Shown here piece after piece: positions 31,600-43,451 of a stretch of 64,000 nucleotides of DNA. Both the position numbers and the translations under genes were made by a program. Each line of letters begins with the position of its first letter. Position 1 is the stretch's first letter. The stretch is taken from the NCBI GenBank assembly GCA_015179125.1, contig WHVA01000042.1, forward strand, positions 186,001-250,000, given 5' to 3'. The notes beneath the pieces are model-generated. The model was not told the DNA's origin. It worked only from the letters and a program-made list of their open reading frames with translations, and made no database searches. Origin of the DNA: Gautieria morchelliformis (Eukaryota; Basidiomycota; Agaricomycetes; Gomphales; Gomphaceae).

Positions 31600-34373
31600 T
31601 AGAGTCGAGGTATGGATATAAAGCTGAAAGGTCCATCGAGGGAGCCTTATAACATTCTTGGATCGGAACGAGGGTCGGGATTGAGAACAGTTACGTCCAC
31701 AGCTCGACCCATCCTGTGGGCCAGGCGAATAGATCTGTCGAAATCCGTAGCCAGGCTAGGATCGGGATCTGGCTCGCTGATCCGGCTCGTGTTTCCTGGC
31801 TGCGCATCTGGATGTTGATGGAATGCATGGTGAGCCCAATGCGTAATATAATAAAAACTGAGCTCTACCCTCATGCCCAGATATGGCGTTACTACGTTCC
31901 ACCAGTGACTCTCCGACAACCGACAACCAGAATGGCCTGCGCTATATTCTGTAATATCACACAGTCTGGGTCATATACCATGAAAGTCACCGTAAAATGA
32001 GTAAACTGACATCGGTTTCAAGCCGCAGCCATGGAAGTGGAGATCATAGATGTTCTGTGCGAGACGAGGATTCAAGATTCTGAACTCGGCACCTGCCGTC
32101 CCACGGTGCCGTATTGCCAAAATGGGGGAGTGGCTTGAGCATACTATCTGGATTTGCGGCACATCATCTCGTACCCTTTCCCGCTGATGGCTGTGCTCTC
32201 CTTGTCTAGAGGATATGCCGCTTGTCGCACTGTTGGGGTGTCATCGTTACAATCACGTCAGAACACGACCAGAGTTAGTTCATACACTATGATACATAGA
32301 ATCCAGGAGTCCATGCGGACTTACCGGCGAGCCGTCACGCACAACTGAGTTGTTAACTCATCATGCGACCTAGAAACGCTGTTCCGTTCCGGTAACAACT
32401 TGTTCACGCCTCACCTCCGTGGAAACGTAAACACTCACATTCTGTGAGTATTCCGGAGAGAAATAAATGCCAATTCACGACAGAATCGGGTGATCGGATC
32501 CAGGCATCGACTGGAGATAGTATCAATGCGTAAAACATATTGCCAAATGAAATACCTCGTGGTCAAATGGAGAAGTCCTTTCGATTTCGCTTAACGAAGG
32601 GGCCACTGTCTCAAGATGCAGCGTGTCTAGATATTGAGAGTTGAAATCTTCTCGACGCCTTCAAGGCTCGATTGCATTCCTTCATGCTTCTGTACGCTGT
32701 TAGACGAACCACCAAAACGCTACCAGACCACATACGCCTTAGCAGCACGGCTATGAATGGCACGGCTGTAGATTTTGCCGTGGCTGGACTTGGCACCGGC
32801 AGCAGTACATCCGGATGTTGATGAAACGCATCGTGAGACATTAATCGCGGAATAGAATACAGACTGACCTCCAACCTCAAGTCCAGACCTCGCTCTACTA
32901 CATCCACCAGGGAGACCAACATCATTCCGATCGACAACCAGAACTGCCCGTGTGCCGTGTTCTGTAGTATTCAATACCAATACTGGGAAGAGATAGCAGG
33001 AAAAGCCACAGATTATAAAACGATTAAGGTGCGCTTAGATGGATTGTCGAACCCACAAAGGTACGGCAGTGCAGACCACAGTCGTGATTCTACCTGAGCT
33101 CGGCACGCCTGCCGTCCGACGTGCCAAAAACAACCAAGTGGCTGGAGCTCCGCCCCAACTGGGCCCAGCATCCATTCCTCGTTCTCCATCACCCAACTGA
33201 GTGCTGTGCTCTCCTCCGAGTCTAACTTTATCGCTTTCTACTGAGTTTGTGACTAACGTCTCTGCTCGGCGTGGAACACGCCACTCATCTTCGCGCACTC
33301 TGATCGCTTTGAGGCGACATTCGAGGGCCGAGGCCTCTCCTCTCCGGCTCTCATGTGTATCGTCGTGGAAAGGTGTCCGTCGCACAAGAAAAGAGTCTCG
33401 CAGCAAGGGGCAGTGAGTGGAAAACGTTGCGATTACTTCAATCTCATCGTTGGAACAGGCACGCGTGGCATCTCTGCCTTTTTCCTCCCTTGCCTCCGCA
33501 TGACCGTAGATAATCAGTTTGTAAGCAACTCTCACACCATGCAAAAAGTTGGAGAATTATACTTGCGCGATTCTCTGGGGCGTTCTTAGTCATATCAACC
33601 TCCCACTATCATGCGTGTTCCACTGCTGTGTTGGACTCACCAGTGCAAACGTCAAGCTCGGCCCCTGAAGGCTTGCGCCGAACCTATCGTGATACGGTTT
33701 TTTTTTTCGCTCCACTGTCGTCGCAGAGCAGGTCAGCGCATCCGTCTTCGGCTGCTGGAGTGCTCTACGACGAATGGACGCGTTATACTGAAGCCACTAT
33801 CGACGGCGGTACTCTACCTATTCTCGCAAGAGGAATAACAGATCGAGGCGCCATGGCTGCTCTAGCACCGGCAATGAGCCTCCGATTGACGTACTCTCGT
33901 TCGGACACTGGTGCAGCCTACCCTAAAGGCGACGATAAAATCCATGTTCCTGACTGCCTAACATCAGGTACGGGAAACGATGGTGCTTTGGCGTAGACGT
34001 GGCGACCGACGATGACGGAATGATCATTGCGGTGGAGGTTTATGGCCCCGTGGCTTGTGACGGGTAATTAAGTAGTCAGTACCCAGAGGTACTCAAACCT
34101 TGACTCGCGACTTGTTGTGCTATGACGCATGAAACTCAATGTTCCCAGAATTGACTGGTTTTTAAGTCGCTGGGTGTGAACTCGACGGTGAAGTTCTCGA
34201 CGCCTCACAGACATCCATGTGGAGGGCGAGATCGGTATCAGATCATATGCTTACTTCCGTAGAGAATATAATTGCGTACTCGCGACAGCGTTGCGTTGAG
34301 ACCCAGGCTGCATATATATGTATATTACGGATACACTGAGTCGTGTTTCGACGGCCTGAATCGGAAGGGTCTC
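31600..34373. other. Repeat-derived region without a clear gene
   Basis: No confident gene. Segments near 31790-31980 and 32815-32975 are diverged copies of each other, sharing CATCTGGATGTTGATGGAA/ACGCAT and GACAACCAGAA blocks. The segment 32940-33430 is a copy of 43040-43410 (see separate entry). An open frame at 33628-33996 on the plus strand, preceded by a pyrimidine tract and CAG, has no recognisable domain. Confidence 0.4.
32940..33430. repeat. Dispersed repeat, copy 1 (second at 43040-43410)
   Basis: Shared blocks include AAAACGATTAAGGTGCGCTT, the CGCGCACTCTGATCGCT block and CGACATTCGAGGGCCGAG in the same order and orientation. Copy 1 has an extra ~80 bp (33090-33180). Both copies lack an intact frame, and the identity of the source is unknown. 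Confidence 0.75.
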
Positions 34374-34382
34374 GTGTATAAC

Positions 34383-35116
34383 TTTTTTTTTTTTTTTTTT
34401 TTTATAATCCAATTTATTGTCTTTTGGGGCAAAGCCCTACGTAAGACAAGGTATACATATCGCCGGTCGCAAATTATTTCTATCTGCCCTATATTTCTCG
34501 ATCTCTACTTGCGCTCTTGGGCGAAGCCCGGAGCCTGTCCGTGCCTATGTGGGCGGGGGAAGATCTTCTTTACTTCTCTGTTGTGCTCCCTGACCCCCTC
34601 TCAGTCGCCGTCCCCGCCTGTCTCTCCCCGTAGAGTTAGATCGCCGTACGCCTCTTCGAACCTTCTCGTGGCCTGGATGTACCTGAACAACGGCTTCATC
34701 GCCTTGGGTCTGGCCAGCAAAACCTTCGTCGAGCTTGCCCCTCTGCGTAGCTCTCGGTTCAGTTCTTCCCTCTGCTTTGCGTAACTCGGGCATCTGAACA
34801 GATAATGGTGTACCGTTTCATCGGCTCTCTTGCACGCGGGGCATCTGGGTGACGGCGCCTTGCCGATTTTTGCTAGGTGTTTGTTCAGCGCTACATGCCC
34901 TGTCCTGAGCTGCACTAACAGCGTCGCGTGCTTGCGCGGCATCCGTTCTGTGAGTCTGGCAAAAGCTGCGGAAGGTAGTGAGGGGTCTGTCTTATGTGCG
35001 ATGGCTGCGCGCGGGGGCTTAGCAAATATTGCCTTCGCTTGTCCTCTGAGCTCCTTCTGGTATCTCTGCAGCTCCGCCGCTTTGCTCGCCGGCATTCGCC
35101 CTCTGCACTCTATGGG
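34383..35116 (-). mobile_element. 5'-truncated LINE copy (LINE-3) with target-site duplication
   Basis: The T run at 34383-34403 is the poly(A) tail read on the plus strand. It is followed by the 3' UTR motif ATTGTCTTTTGGGG shared with LINE-1, and by the last 164 codons of ORF2 (35095-34601) with the terminal CPACKRADETVHHYLFRCP zinc motif. The copy is cut at CRGRMPASK, within the region following RNase H. The 9-bp GTGTATAAC at 34374-34382 and 35117-35125 is the target-site duplication, so this is a true truncated insertion. Confidence 0.9.
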
Positions 35117-35125
35117 GTGTATAAC

Positions 35126-35528
35126 TTTATTCGTGCATAGCGCATACTATAGCCTACGTGTGGAGCGACAGAAACGATCAAAAAGATGCTCAGTGAATAA
35201 AAAGGAAAAAAAGACGTCAAGGAAAGAGAACAAAAGAAATTTCTTTTCACATCCCAGGCATACTCGGGGCGATCTAGCCTGGTGGGTATTACGCTGTCCC
35301 CAGTTTCATATCTCATAGCTCGATGGTTCAAGGTCGTGATATGATAATCCGATGTACGATGTCCAAAGGATACGAAGAGGGGGACAAACGGGAAGAACGC
35401 GAGGTATAATTGGGCGCCTGCGCGGGATGCGTGGATAGAATCGGCCGATGCTGAAGAGGGAATGAGCGTAAACGTACGTTTGGGCGGCGAATATGTTGCT
35501 GCTGCTCATATATTCGCTTGGGACTCAC
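35126..35528. other. Intergenic, 3' of minus-strand gene
   Basis: No gene recognised. The left part is A-rich on the plus strand (35190-35250), and the sequence was split from 34373 by the LINE-3 insertion. Confidence 0.4.
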
Positions 35529-36813
35529 TTATGAAGGCAAATCATTTATGGTCCTCCTCCTCTCTCGACGCTCTCCATTCACAGGTGGCGGCGGATGCTC
35601 TTGCCCCTCCTCCGCCCTCTCCTGCTGTTCTTGCAACCCAACTAGCGCACTCCCTGGTGACGCCTCCCCCTTTACTAACGGAAACGCCGTAACCTCCCCC
35701 GCCGCACTCACTGTGTGCGCGGACACCGCAGTTGTGGCCCCTGACGAGGGAACGGGAGGGAAGATCGCTGTCCCGCGTACGGTTGCGTTAGAGGTGTTAG
35801 AGAATTTGCCGCGGCGGCGGTTGGAGCCTCTGCGATCTAAGGACTCGGAGGGGAGCGAGGGAAGGGGCGGGGGGACGGTGAGGGGGGGTAGGTTGCGGTG
35901 CCGATCGCGCAGATCACGGTCTACGGAGGTGCGGTCACGGTCACGGTCACGGTCTAGGAAGATGCGTGAGCTCGGCGATGGATAGTTCGGGTCTGGAGAA
36001 TCTTGCGATGCGTGTGAAGCGTTTACAACGCGCGGGGTGAACATTCGTCGAATAGATACGCGGTCCAACGCTGACGAACGTTCATTCTCGCGCGCTGTTT
36101 CTTCGCCGTCTTCCCTTGGTAGTCCCCGACCTCCATCCCTCTCCCGGTCACGCGTCAGGCTCTGAGACGTCGAAGGACGACTATTCATCTCCACTCTCGC
36201 CGCCATCCGCCGGGCCGACGCCTCTGTATCTTCCCAGCCCCGCCGGGCCTCGCGATACACCGACCCCTCAGTGCTACGCCTCCCATCGACATTCACACTC
36301 CTCCTCCCTGTCCTCACAGGTCTATCTTCCCCATCTAAACTCGACCGCCCACTTCCCCCCCCCCTCCCCCACCAAGGTCCGGCGAGTCCGTCCCACGCTC
36401 TTTCACCGCCTCCCTCACAAGCCTTCCCACACCTAATAAAAGCGCAGTCACCGTCCTCACAAGCTCATCGCTCACCCTCACGCTTTCGCGATACTCCCCC
36501 CTACCTGGCGCCACACCTCCGATGCGTCGACATGCGTCGCAGCATCCCCCACCTCAGCCTCGATCTGCGCCTCGAGCGCATGCGCATTTCCGGCACGGAG
36601 CAACGTATTCAGCCCGTTCGCGCTCTGCACTACGCTGTGTTCGATGCGCGTTAGGTCCGGAGCGGACGAGGACGTCGGTATGCGTGCTAGCTGCGTCTCG
36701 AACATGGTGAGGGAGTCGAACATTAGCCGGGCGTGCTCCGAAGATGGCGTTTGCGGGGCCCGGCCATAGGGCGAGGTACGCGAGCGTTCGTGCTGTGGGG
36801 TGTGTCGTGACAT
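35529..36813 (-). CDS. Conserved-looking protein, frame broken twice at G runs
   Basis: ATG 36813 opens a frame (MSRHTPQHERSRTSP) with an amphipathic helix region (LMFDSLTMFETQLARI, then DLTRIEHSVVQSANGLN). It continues in a second frame with EYRESVRVSDELVRT and a third with a Arg/Asp/Ser-rich low-complexity half (DRDRDRDRTSVDRDLRDR) ending at 35529. Each change of frame falls exactly in a G run on the coding strand, the first opposite 36496-36501 (six C) and the second opposite 36355-36364 (ten C). One extra base in each would give 428 residues. No domain is recognised. It is either a real gene with homopolymer errors in the sequence or a very young pseudogene. A fungal-specific role in the nucleus is only a guess from composition. 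Confidence 0.6.
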
Positions 36814-36869
36814 CGTTCTCTCTGGTAAAAAACGGGAACAAGATCTAGACAGGGTATATATCGTGCCCA

Positions 36870-37085
36870 TTCGTTTCCTCGGAATAAATCTCTTCTTCCT
36901 CTTCAAGACAGGGAAAGCGCCAGGGTGCTAAAAATCCCAACGTCTTGGGATCCTCCCCACCCACTGGCAGCGTGTAACTGTAACATCTGATTCAGAAGGT
37001 GGGTCAGCTTTCTGAATCAGACGCTAACATGCTGGTTCGGGCAGATCCCAAGACGTTGGGGTTTTTGGCACGACCGTTGAGTGCA
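36870..37085. repeat. Imperfect inverted repeat upstream of two divergent genes
   Basis: GATCCCAAGACGTTGGG with flanks occurs on the minus strand near 36953-36935 and on the plus strand at 37046-37062. TCTGATTCAGAA and TTCTGAATCAGA form arms closer to the centre (36985-37020). A third, longer copy is at 37800-37955 inside the next gene, so these are duplicated pieces of that gene. Confidence 0.75.
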
Positions 37086-37278
37086 GCCTTACGTCTTCGT
37101 AAAATCGGGTACCGTGTACCGTGTGGGTGGCCACGTCCGACAGCTCGGCGCTACAAGTCGGATGTAGCCAGCCACGTGACCCCGACCCGCTAGCGTGTTT
37201 GGCTTGCGTTATCACGTCCGAGCCTGTCTCGGAAGATCTACGTGTCGCGAGACAGCTTTAGCGCTGCTGGGGGAGTGG

Positions 37279-37286
37279 TATAAGTA
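37279..37286 (+). promoter_or_regulatory. TATA box candidate
   Basis: TATAAGTA lies about 100 bp before the ATG at 37383, with a CTTACAG acceptor-like sequence just before the ATG, suggesting a spliced or short 5' UTR. Confidence 0.45.
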
Positions 37287-37382
37287 TTTCCTCTATCAAT
37301 CTAGGACCCCAAGCGCTATCCAGAGTAGTTCTTTCTCGTATTATATCTTCCGCATTACACGAACTTCTAATCACTTACAGAT

Positions 37383-38339
37383 ATGCTTCATCTTTCCCAA
37401 ACTCTCGTTGCGTTGAAACAGGCAGTCCTTCGTAGTGTCGCAAGGCGCACTGAAAAGCTGTCCAGGGCCAAAGCGCGCTTCGTCGAGCGGAAGAGGCCCC
37501 TGACGAGTGCTCAGTGTCCTGTGCTCGATCCCAAGGTATGGCCTTGTCAGAGCACTGACGAGAGGCCAGTGGTTAGCAAGGCTTCCGGTGCTTCGGCGGT
37601 GACCAGCAAGTGCTCGGACTTTCTGCCCTCTTCCTCCACCACCTCCCCCACCTCACCGGCCGCACCGTCCGTATTCTCAGAGGACAGTCCCTCGACCACT
37701 GCGGTACTCACCATGCAGCCCCCTTGTATTCCCAAGCTCGTCATCTCAGATTACGATGCTGAGAGGGCTGGTCCCCGCTCCAACATAGAGTGCGAGTCCA
37801 TGGATATGTCTCTTGAGAGTACCGCAAGGGTGGGTCAGGTATCTCAATCAGACGCTGACACACTGGTTCTGGGGGATCCCAAGACGTTAGGATTTTTGGC
37901 ACCCCCTGGCGCTTTCCGTGTGTTGAAGAGGCAGAAAAGGGTTATTCGTGGGAACACCTGCCCTCTAGACGGAGCCCACATCATCGCGCGGAAGAGCCAT
38001 TTTCCGAGTGCTCCGTGCGCGCTGGATCCCATAGTACTGTTGCCTTGTCGGCTCACCGACGAGAAGCGGGTAGCTAGCATGGCACCCAGTAGTTCGGCAG
38101 TGACCATCAAGAGCTCGGATTTCCTGCCCTGTCCCTCCTCCCCATCCGCCTCAGTCCTACCGTCAATAGTCTCCGGGGACAATTTCTCGACCGTTACGTT
38201 GCTCACCGTGCGGCCCCCTTCTATTCCCACCATAGTCGTCCAGTCCGAGCACCATCAGACTGGCGTGGTCCCCACCATCGGAGACTATGACGCCGAAAAG
38301 GCTGGTCGCCGCTCAAAACGCAGCCGCCGACAAAAGTGA
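37383..38339 (+). CDS. Hypothetical protein with internal duplication
   Basis: An uninterrupted 318-codon frame begins with an amphipathic basic helix (LHLSQTLVALKQAVLRSVARRT) and ends in a basic SKRSRRQK tail. Two ~110-residue halves repeat each other: a block with DFLPSSS, an SED/SGD-ST segment, PPCIPKLV / PPSIPTIV and DYDAERAG / DYDAEKAG occurs in both. The linker QSDADTLVLGDPKTLGFLAP also exists as stand-alone copies upstream (36.9-37.1 kb). I recognise no family. Ser/Pro richness and lack of membrane segments suggest a soluble, partly disordered protein. Conserved spacing of the halves and the intact frame argue for a real gene; a gene built from local tandem duplication is the likely history. 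Confidence 0.55.
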   Translation: MLHLSQTLVALKQAVLRSVARRTEKLSRAKARFVERKRPLTSAQCPVLDPKVWPCQSTDERPVVSKASGASAVTSKCSDFLPSSSTTSPTSPAAPSVFSEDSPSTTAVLTMQPPCIPKLVISDYDAERAGPRSNIECESMDMSLESTARVGQVSQSDADTLVLGDPKTLGFLAPPGAFRVLKRQKRVIRGNTCPLDGAHIIARKSHFPSAPCALDPIVLLPCRLTDEKRVASMAPSSSAVTIKSSDFLPCPSSPSASVLPSIVSGDNFSTVTLLTVRPPSIPTIVVQSEHHQTGVVPTIGDYDAEKAGRRSKRSRRQK

Positions 38340-41080
38340 CGTTTTCAGGAAGAGTTGTCAACTCCCGGCATGAGCATCTTCTATACGGTTGTCTGTCAGT
38401 GTTGTATCGTGGCGGTCGTCCCAATGCACGGGACTACCTCGTGCAGAAGTTTGGCGACTATAGTGGGCCACTTTGTGGATTGGCAGGCTCTCATTCTCTC
38501 CTCGGACCTTCGACTCTCCCCTCGGACCTTCCACACTCTCTCTCGTGATATCCTCGGTCGTCGACGAGCTCTCAGCATCTGGACACTCAGGGTATCTCTC
38601 GACTTTGGCTTCGCTCAGACTTTGGAGTTGGATATTTGGACTGGAAGATGAAAGTACAACGCAACGTGTGTGTGCGAGTCCATAGAGTGCGCTCTTAACA
38701 AAGTTTCGAAAGCCTCGGACTCGCCTCTGAGTGTGCACTCTTGGTACACCTCACTGGAGGCATCCAGACGGCGCCCCGACCATCCCTCTAGGGCCAATGA
38801 GACTACAAGAGCCACAGACACTCACGAACGATCACATGGTCGATATGGCAGGTACTCTTCACCCACACGGTCCACGTGTGTCACATCCATATGAGTCCTC
38901 CTTCGAGCACTCTCTGTTCAAGCTCTTCGAGCCTTGTATTTAGAGTGCAAGCTGTCCCTCCCTATAGCGCTGCTTTTGTTGGATTGTAACATATCTTGCC
39001 CTCAGTCACAAAGCTGCTCATGTTCATTCCAGCTCTACGCTCCACTTGTTCAACGGCACGCCTCTTTCTAGATTCCACGCGTTACACCTTCACCCCGCCA
39101 ACGTGATGTCTTTCTACGATGACAGTTCGAACGACAGGCCGTACATACAAGGAATTATTTTTCATGGTTGACACTTGTCAAGCCAACGCATTGTATTCAA
39201 AATTTTACTCCCCTAATATTCTTGTCACTGGTTCTTCAGAGATCGACGAGAACTCAGACTCAGTAAGCTGCTGGCGATGATTTATTGTTCGTTTGTTTTG
39301 TTCTCATGTCCCTATGTATCGGCGTGGCTGTAATCGACAATTAAACCCACTATGTCCTACAGTACTTAGAAGGAATCAATAAGACGTCTAAAGCAACCAT
39401 GGAGGACTTCGTGTGTTATCTTCTGCGCTCTCGGCTAGCTCACTCAATCCATCTACGCAGTTCGCGATGTACGACCCTGTAATGATACAGGCGTTCGTTC
39501 AGACCTGTTCCAGCAACCTCTCAGCAGTGCTCTCGTGACAGACTTCTTTGGAGGTGTCGCGGATGTGGGTATCGTTGATTCGCATTTGTTTCATGACTTG
39601 GATAACATAAAGCTTGGATCCTCACCCTCCCCTCGCCTAAGTAACACAAAACGTGATCCAAGTGCCAGTCGACCAGTGGAAGGAACTGGTTCACGTCTGC
39701 TACCTGTTGGACGTAGCCATGCTGATGTTCATCAAACGAGGGCATGGGCAGGATTGGGAATGGTGGGATTGTTGGCCGGGTTTGTGCTATTGCAAACCAA
39801 GTTTCGGACACCCTCTAGTCGTAGAGATGAGTAGATGAAGGATCTAAAAAGTACCACATTTCCTTTGTTTAAAATGGAATTGACAAGTTGAATGGGATGA
39901 CATTATCATCGGCCCTAGTCACATTAGTAGTCTACAAATAAGTACTTGTTGCGGCAAACCTCAGAGCGAGTTTTAATCGGAGTTCGAAGAACGACATCCA
40001 ATCGCGGTCTGTCGCATCGCGGTCTATCGTCGTCCTCTTTATCCGCCATGAAGCTCGTACGGTAAGCGTCCACTTCTTTTTTACATTCTTTTCAAGTTGG
40101 TCTTCGCCACTGTCTTTGCCCCACATACCGCTTACGGCATTAGGATGACGCATCTCCGGTGTGTTACCTATGATGAAACACGAGGAAGCGAGATGGTATG
40201 AGAGATCTAGCTCAAGCCACAGAGTATGCAAATGGCTTAATTATTTAGAGATATTGGAGCTGTGTCAGCCCCTGTCAATGTTGCGGGATGTGGCAACACG
40301 AGACCGTTCCCGTCTTGGCGGTATATCCTGCACGACGTGGGAAGAGGTCGTATGAAGAGATCGTCGTATTTCAACATGGAACACAACGACCTGGTGGTCG
40401 CGATATTGTGCACTCGGGGTATCAGCTGTTACGGTAATGTAGAGCTTATTATGATATTATTAGAATGGTGACAGTGCGACCTATCGGGAATAAATGATAT
40501 CGGAAGTCTGGCATGTTTTTGCAGTCATTCGATAAATTAGATATTGGAAAAGAATTGTAGCTGTCGTGAATCATGGCAGCTCCCTTGGAGAGACGGTAAC
40601 AAGAGAAATTGGTTGGACCCAGAGTCATATATAAACGACATTATCCAGAGACTCATACACAACACATCCCTATCGATTGTCGTAAACACTTATCGACCGG
40701 ATACTGATAATTCTGAGCGAAGAGAGGTTTCGGCGTACGTGGGGCGGGCCACTCGCACCCACCAAACTAAGACCAGCGAGATACACGGACACAGACACCC
40801 TCCCTCATCATTCACGACATTACCACGCATTTTACCAGTCTACTCCAAACGTCAGTTCACCTCCCCTCACATAACACTAACAGCGTCAGGCTCACATCTC
40901 CACCAGCCTTCACCCGCCATGGACATGAACGTGTAACGATGTTTGCGGTGTGTCTGCCAGTGGAGGGGAGGGTGGGGTGTGTGTATGTGCCGAGTATAGA
41001 AAAGGCGAGCAAGGGGAACGAGCGCAATATATGATATTTCCTTTTGCATATAAACAGGCCGCCTATCCTGCACGACGCGT
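38340..41080. other. Long region without a supported gene
   Basis: Short open frames exist on both strands, but none shows a known domain or consistent splice structure. A small direct repeat (CTCTCCTCGGACCTTCGAC / CTCCCCTCGGACCTTCCAC) lies at 38496-38535. The plus frame at 39653-39838 (VPVDQWKELVHVCYLLDV) has protein-like composition and could be a terminal exon. Nothing else stands out. Confidence 0.4.
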
Positions 41081-41125
41081 TTGCTGCCTTATCCACAACT
41101 GCTCGCCATCCATCCATCCGACAGC

Positions 41126-41913
41126 ATGACCCAGACACAGACCCAAGCTCAGAGCCTGGAGACCCAACCCCACCCGGCTGATGGTACCTTCCGTCGCCCA
41201 GTCCCTCGTGTCTCGTACCGAACGCCACTCGCTGCTCGCTTGATTCCATCCTCCCTCCCCTCACATCCCGCACTGACGCTGCGGGCCCTTCCCGCCCTTG
41301 CCCACCGGTCACGAGCTCGTGAAGCTCTTCCCAACCTGTCCCCAAAGCGGGGGCTCCTCCCCACACGACCCGCACGCCCACGCGGGGGGCGTCGCCGCGG
41401 AGGACACGCGCTGCCCGTGCGAGGCCTGTGCGCGGGCCGAGCTCGAGAAGAATAGACAGATCGCACGGCCGTGCGCGTGGCGGAGGACGTCCACGTGGGT
41501 GTGCAGGTGCGCTGGGTTTTCGGGGGCGGGAGAGGAGACGTGGGGGGGGGGGCGCACATGAAGGCGGGCGGTCGGGCAACGACGCCGACGCCCCCAGACG
41601 GCGGGAGTACTTCAAGACGGCGCCTGTGCCGGGGTTCAGCAGCGCGGCGTAGCGCGAGGCTCATGTCAGCGAGGAGCGCATGCGCGCTATTGGCATGGTT
41701 GGGTCCGGGTACGAGCCCCCCGCGAAGAGGCGCAGGGGTCTGGGGCTGGAGAGCGTGGCCAACGGCAATGTGTCGCTGGCGACGCTGCGCCTCTCGCCTG
41801 GGGGCCGCGCACGGGCTGCATATCCGCACCCCCGCACACACACGCCACCCCCTCACCAGCACAGCAACAGCAACAGCCGCACACGCCTCCCATCGCGAAC
41901 TCTACACCCGTAA
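41126..41913 (+). pseudogene. Possible decayed host gene in a GC-rich island
   Basis: Protein-like segments follow each other on the plus strand in three frames: MTQTQTQAQSLETQ (41126), GHELVKLFPTCPQ (about 41302) and REYFKTAPVPGFSSAA followed after a TAG (41650-41652) by REAHVSEERMRAIG and PPAKRRRG. Composition is GC-rich like the GATA/TRP region and unlike the transposon flanks. Introns could explain some frame changes, but the TAG argues for decay. No family assigned. Confidence 0.3.
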
Positions 41914-43039
41914 GCCCCACCGACCCGCGCCCGCCACCGCCACCGTCACCACACCCTTATCCATACCCATACCCATACCCGCCCCCCTCCGGGAGCCTCC
42001 TAACCCCGCCGCCGCCGCACGGGCAAATACACGAAGCGCGTCTTCGTGAACCCGCCCCGCAGCCCCCCACCTTGTCTTTCACGGCCCGTGCCGGCTCCGG
42101 TGAGATGTGGAGTTTGGCCAAGAGCACGGCCGTATCGCAACCCAGGACCCACCCTAGAACCCGTGGCCATCACAGGCCTTGGTGCAGGCGCCGTGATCGG
42201 GGCGAGCGTGTTACGGCTCGCATTTGCGTTTGTGTTTGTGCTCAGGTGCTGCGGCGGGTCACGGTGTGCATGGGGGCACGGGGAATGCGGGGGCGGAATG
42301 CGCGTGCGCGAGCTGCGGGGGCGGGGTCGGGGGGAGCGTGAGCGTGGGAGGGTACGGGTTGCACGGGAGCTATCGGGCGGCTGCAGGCGCGGGGTTGTGA
42401 ACTCAAAGAGCATCCTCGTCTCCACTGTGAGTAGGTGTCAGCAACTGTTTGGTGTCCATGGAGAAGGGCAAGAATTATGTAAAAATGAAAATAAGAAAGG
42501 ATGGAAGACGGCGAGAACAACCTAGAACAGAAACGATTCCACACTCCTCCACAGGTGCGCGCACGCAAGGGTTGCGCCGTAAAGCAAGTCAGGCATAGAA
42601 ACGACAGAAGCAGCAGAAAAGGCAATTAATGGAAGCACCCGGCGACAAATTCCGATGGACAACAGAAGCACGACAGGACAGAAGGGAAGAAGCCAGGAAG
42701 TGACATACGATGTTCCAGGCCTGGGACACGTGGCCGCCATGCGCGGCGGAACTCACCGGGGAGCGCCGTGTGCGAGTCATGTGGGAGCGTCGTCACTGGT
42801 ACCCATAGCCGTAGGATGATACTGATAGAAGAAAGCAAACATTGGGCTCAATTGGCCTGCGTAGGGCGTATGCGCTAGGGTGGTAGATGTGCGTTGAATA
42901 GAGAAGAGAGTGTAAGTACTAGTGATGCTGAGCCTGAGGGCTTTTGGAGGTCGCCAGAGAAGGAACCAGAATGCACTCGAGGTACGATGGTGCTATAATG
43001 TCCAGGCCAACATCTGCGACAGCTAGAACGGCCGTTGTG
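41914..43039. other. No gene supported
   Basis: GC-rich to 42420 with low-complexity CCCATAC repeats near 41960-41985, then mixed composition. The piece at 42950-43060 is a further diverged copy of the GAACCAGAA...TATTCAATACC segment seen at 32930-32985. Confidence 0.4.
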
Positions 43040-43410
43040 TACCGTGTCCCCTAGTATTCAATACCAAGACTGGGAAGGATAGCTGGAAAATTTAAAACGA
43101 TTAAGGTGCGCTTAGATGGAGTGTCGAATCCTCAAAGTTACGGAAGCACAGACCACAGTCGTTATTTTACCCTTCGAGTCTGAGTTACGGCATCGCACCT
43201 CCATCATCGAACTGAGCGTCGTGCTCTCCTCCCAGTCTAACTTCATCGCTTTCTGACCGAGTTTGTGGCTAACCTCTCGGCTCGGCGTGTTGAACGCAGC
43301 ACTCATCTTCGCGCACTCTGATCGCTCCGAGGCGACATTCGAGGGCCGAGTCCTCTCCGGCTTTCATGTGTATTGTTGTGGAAAGGTGTCCGTAGCACAC
43401 GAAAAAAACG
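43040..43410. repeat. Dispersed repeat, copy 2 (first at 32940-33430)
   Basis: Collinear with copy 1 but lacking its central ~80 bp. Its right end abuts the transposase relic, and the shared CGTCAAGCTCGGC...CCTGAAG block continues to about 43440, matching 33650-33675. Confidence 0.7.
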
Positions 43411-43451
43411 TCAAGCTCGGCGCCTGAAGCTTGAAGACTTGCGCCGGGCCT

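Noticed and set aside
39521..39838. Open frames on both strands near 39.5-39.8 kb
   Set aside because: One may be a terminal exon, but without recognisable domain, start or splice partner it is not listed as a gene.
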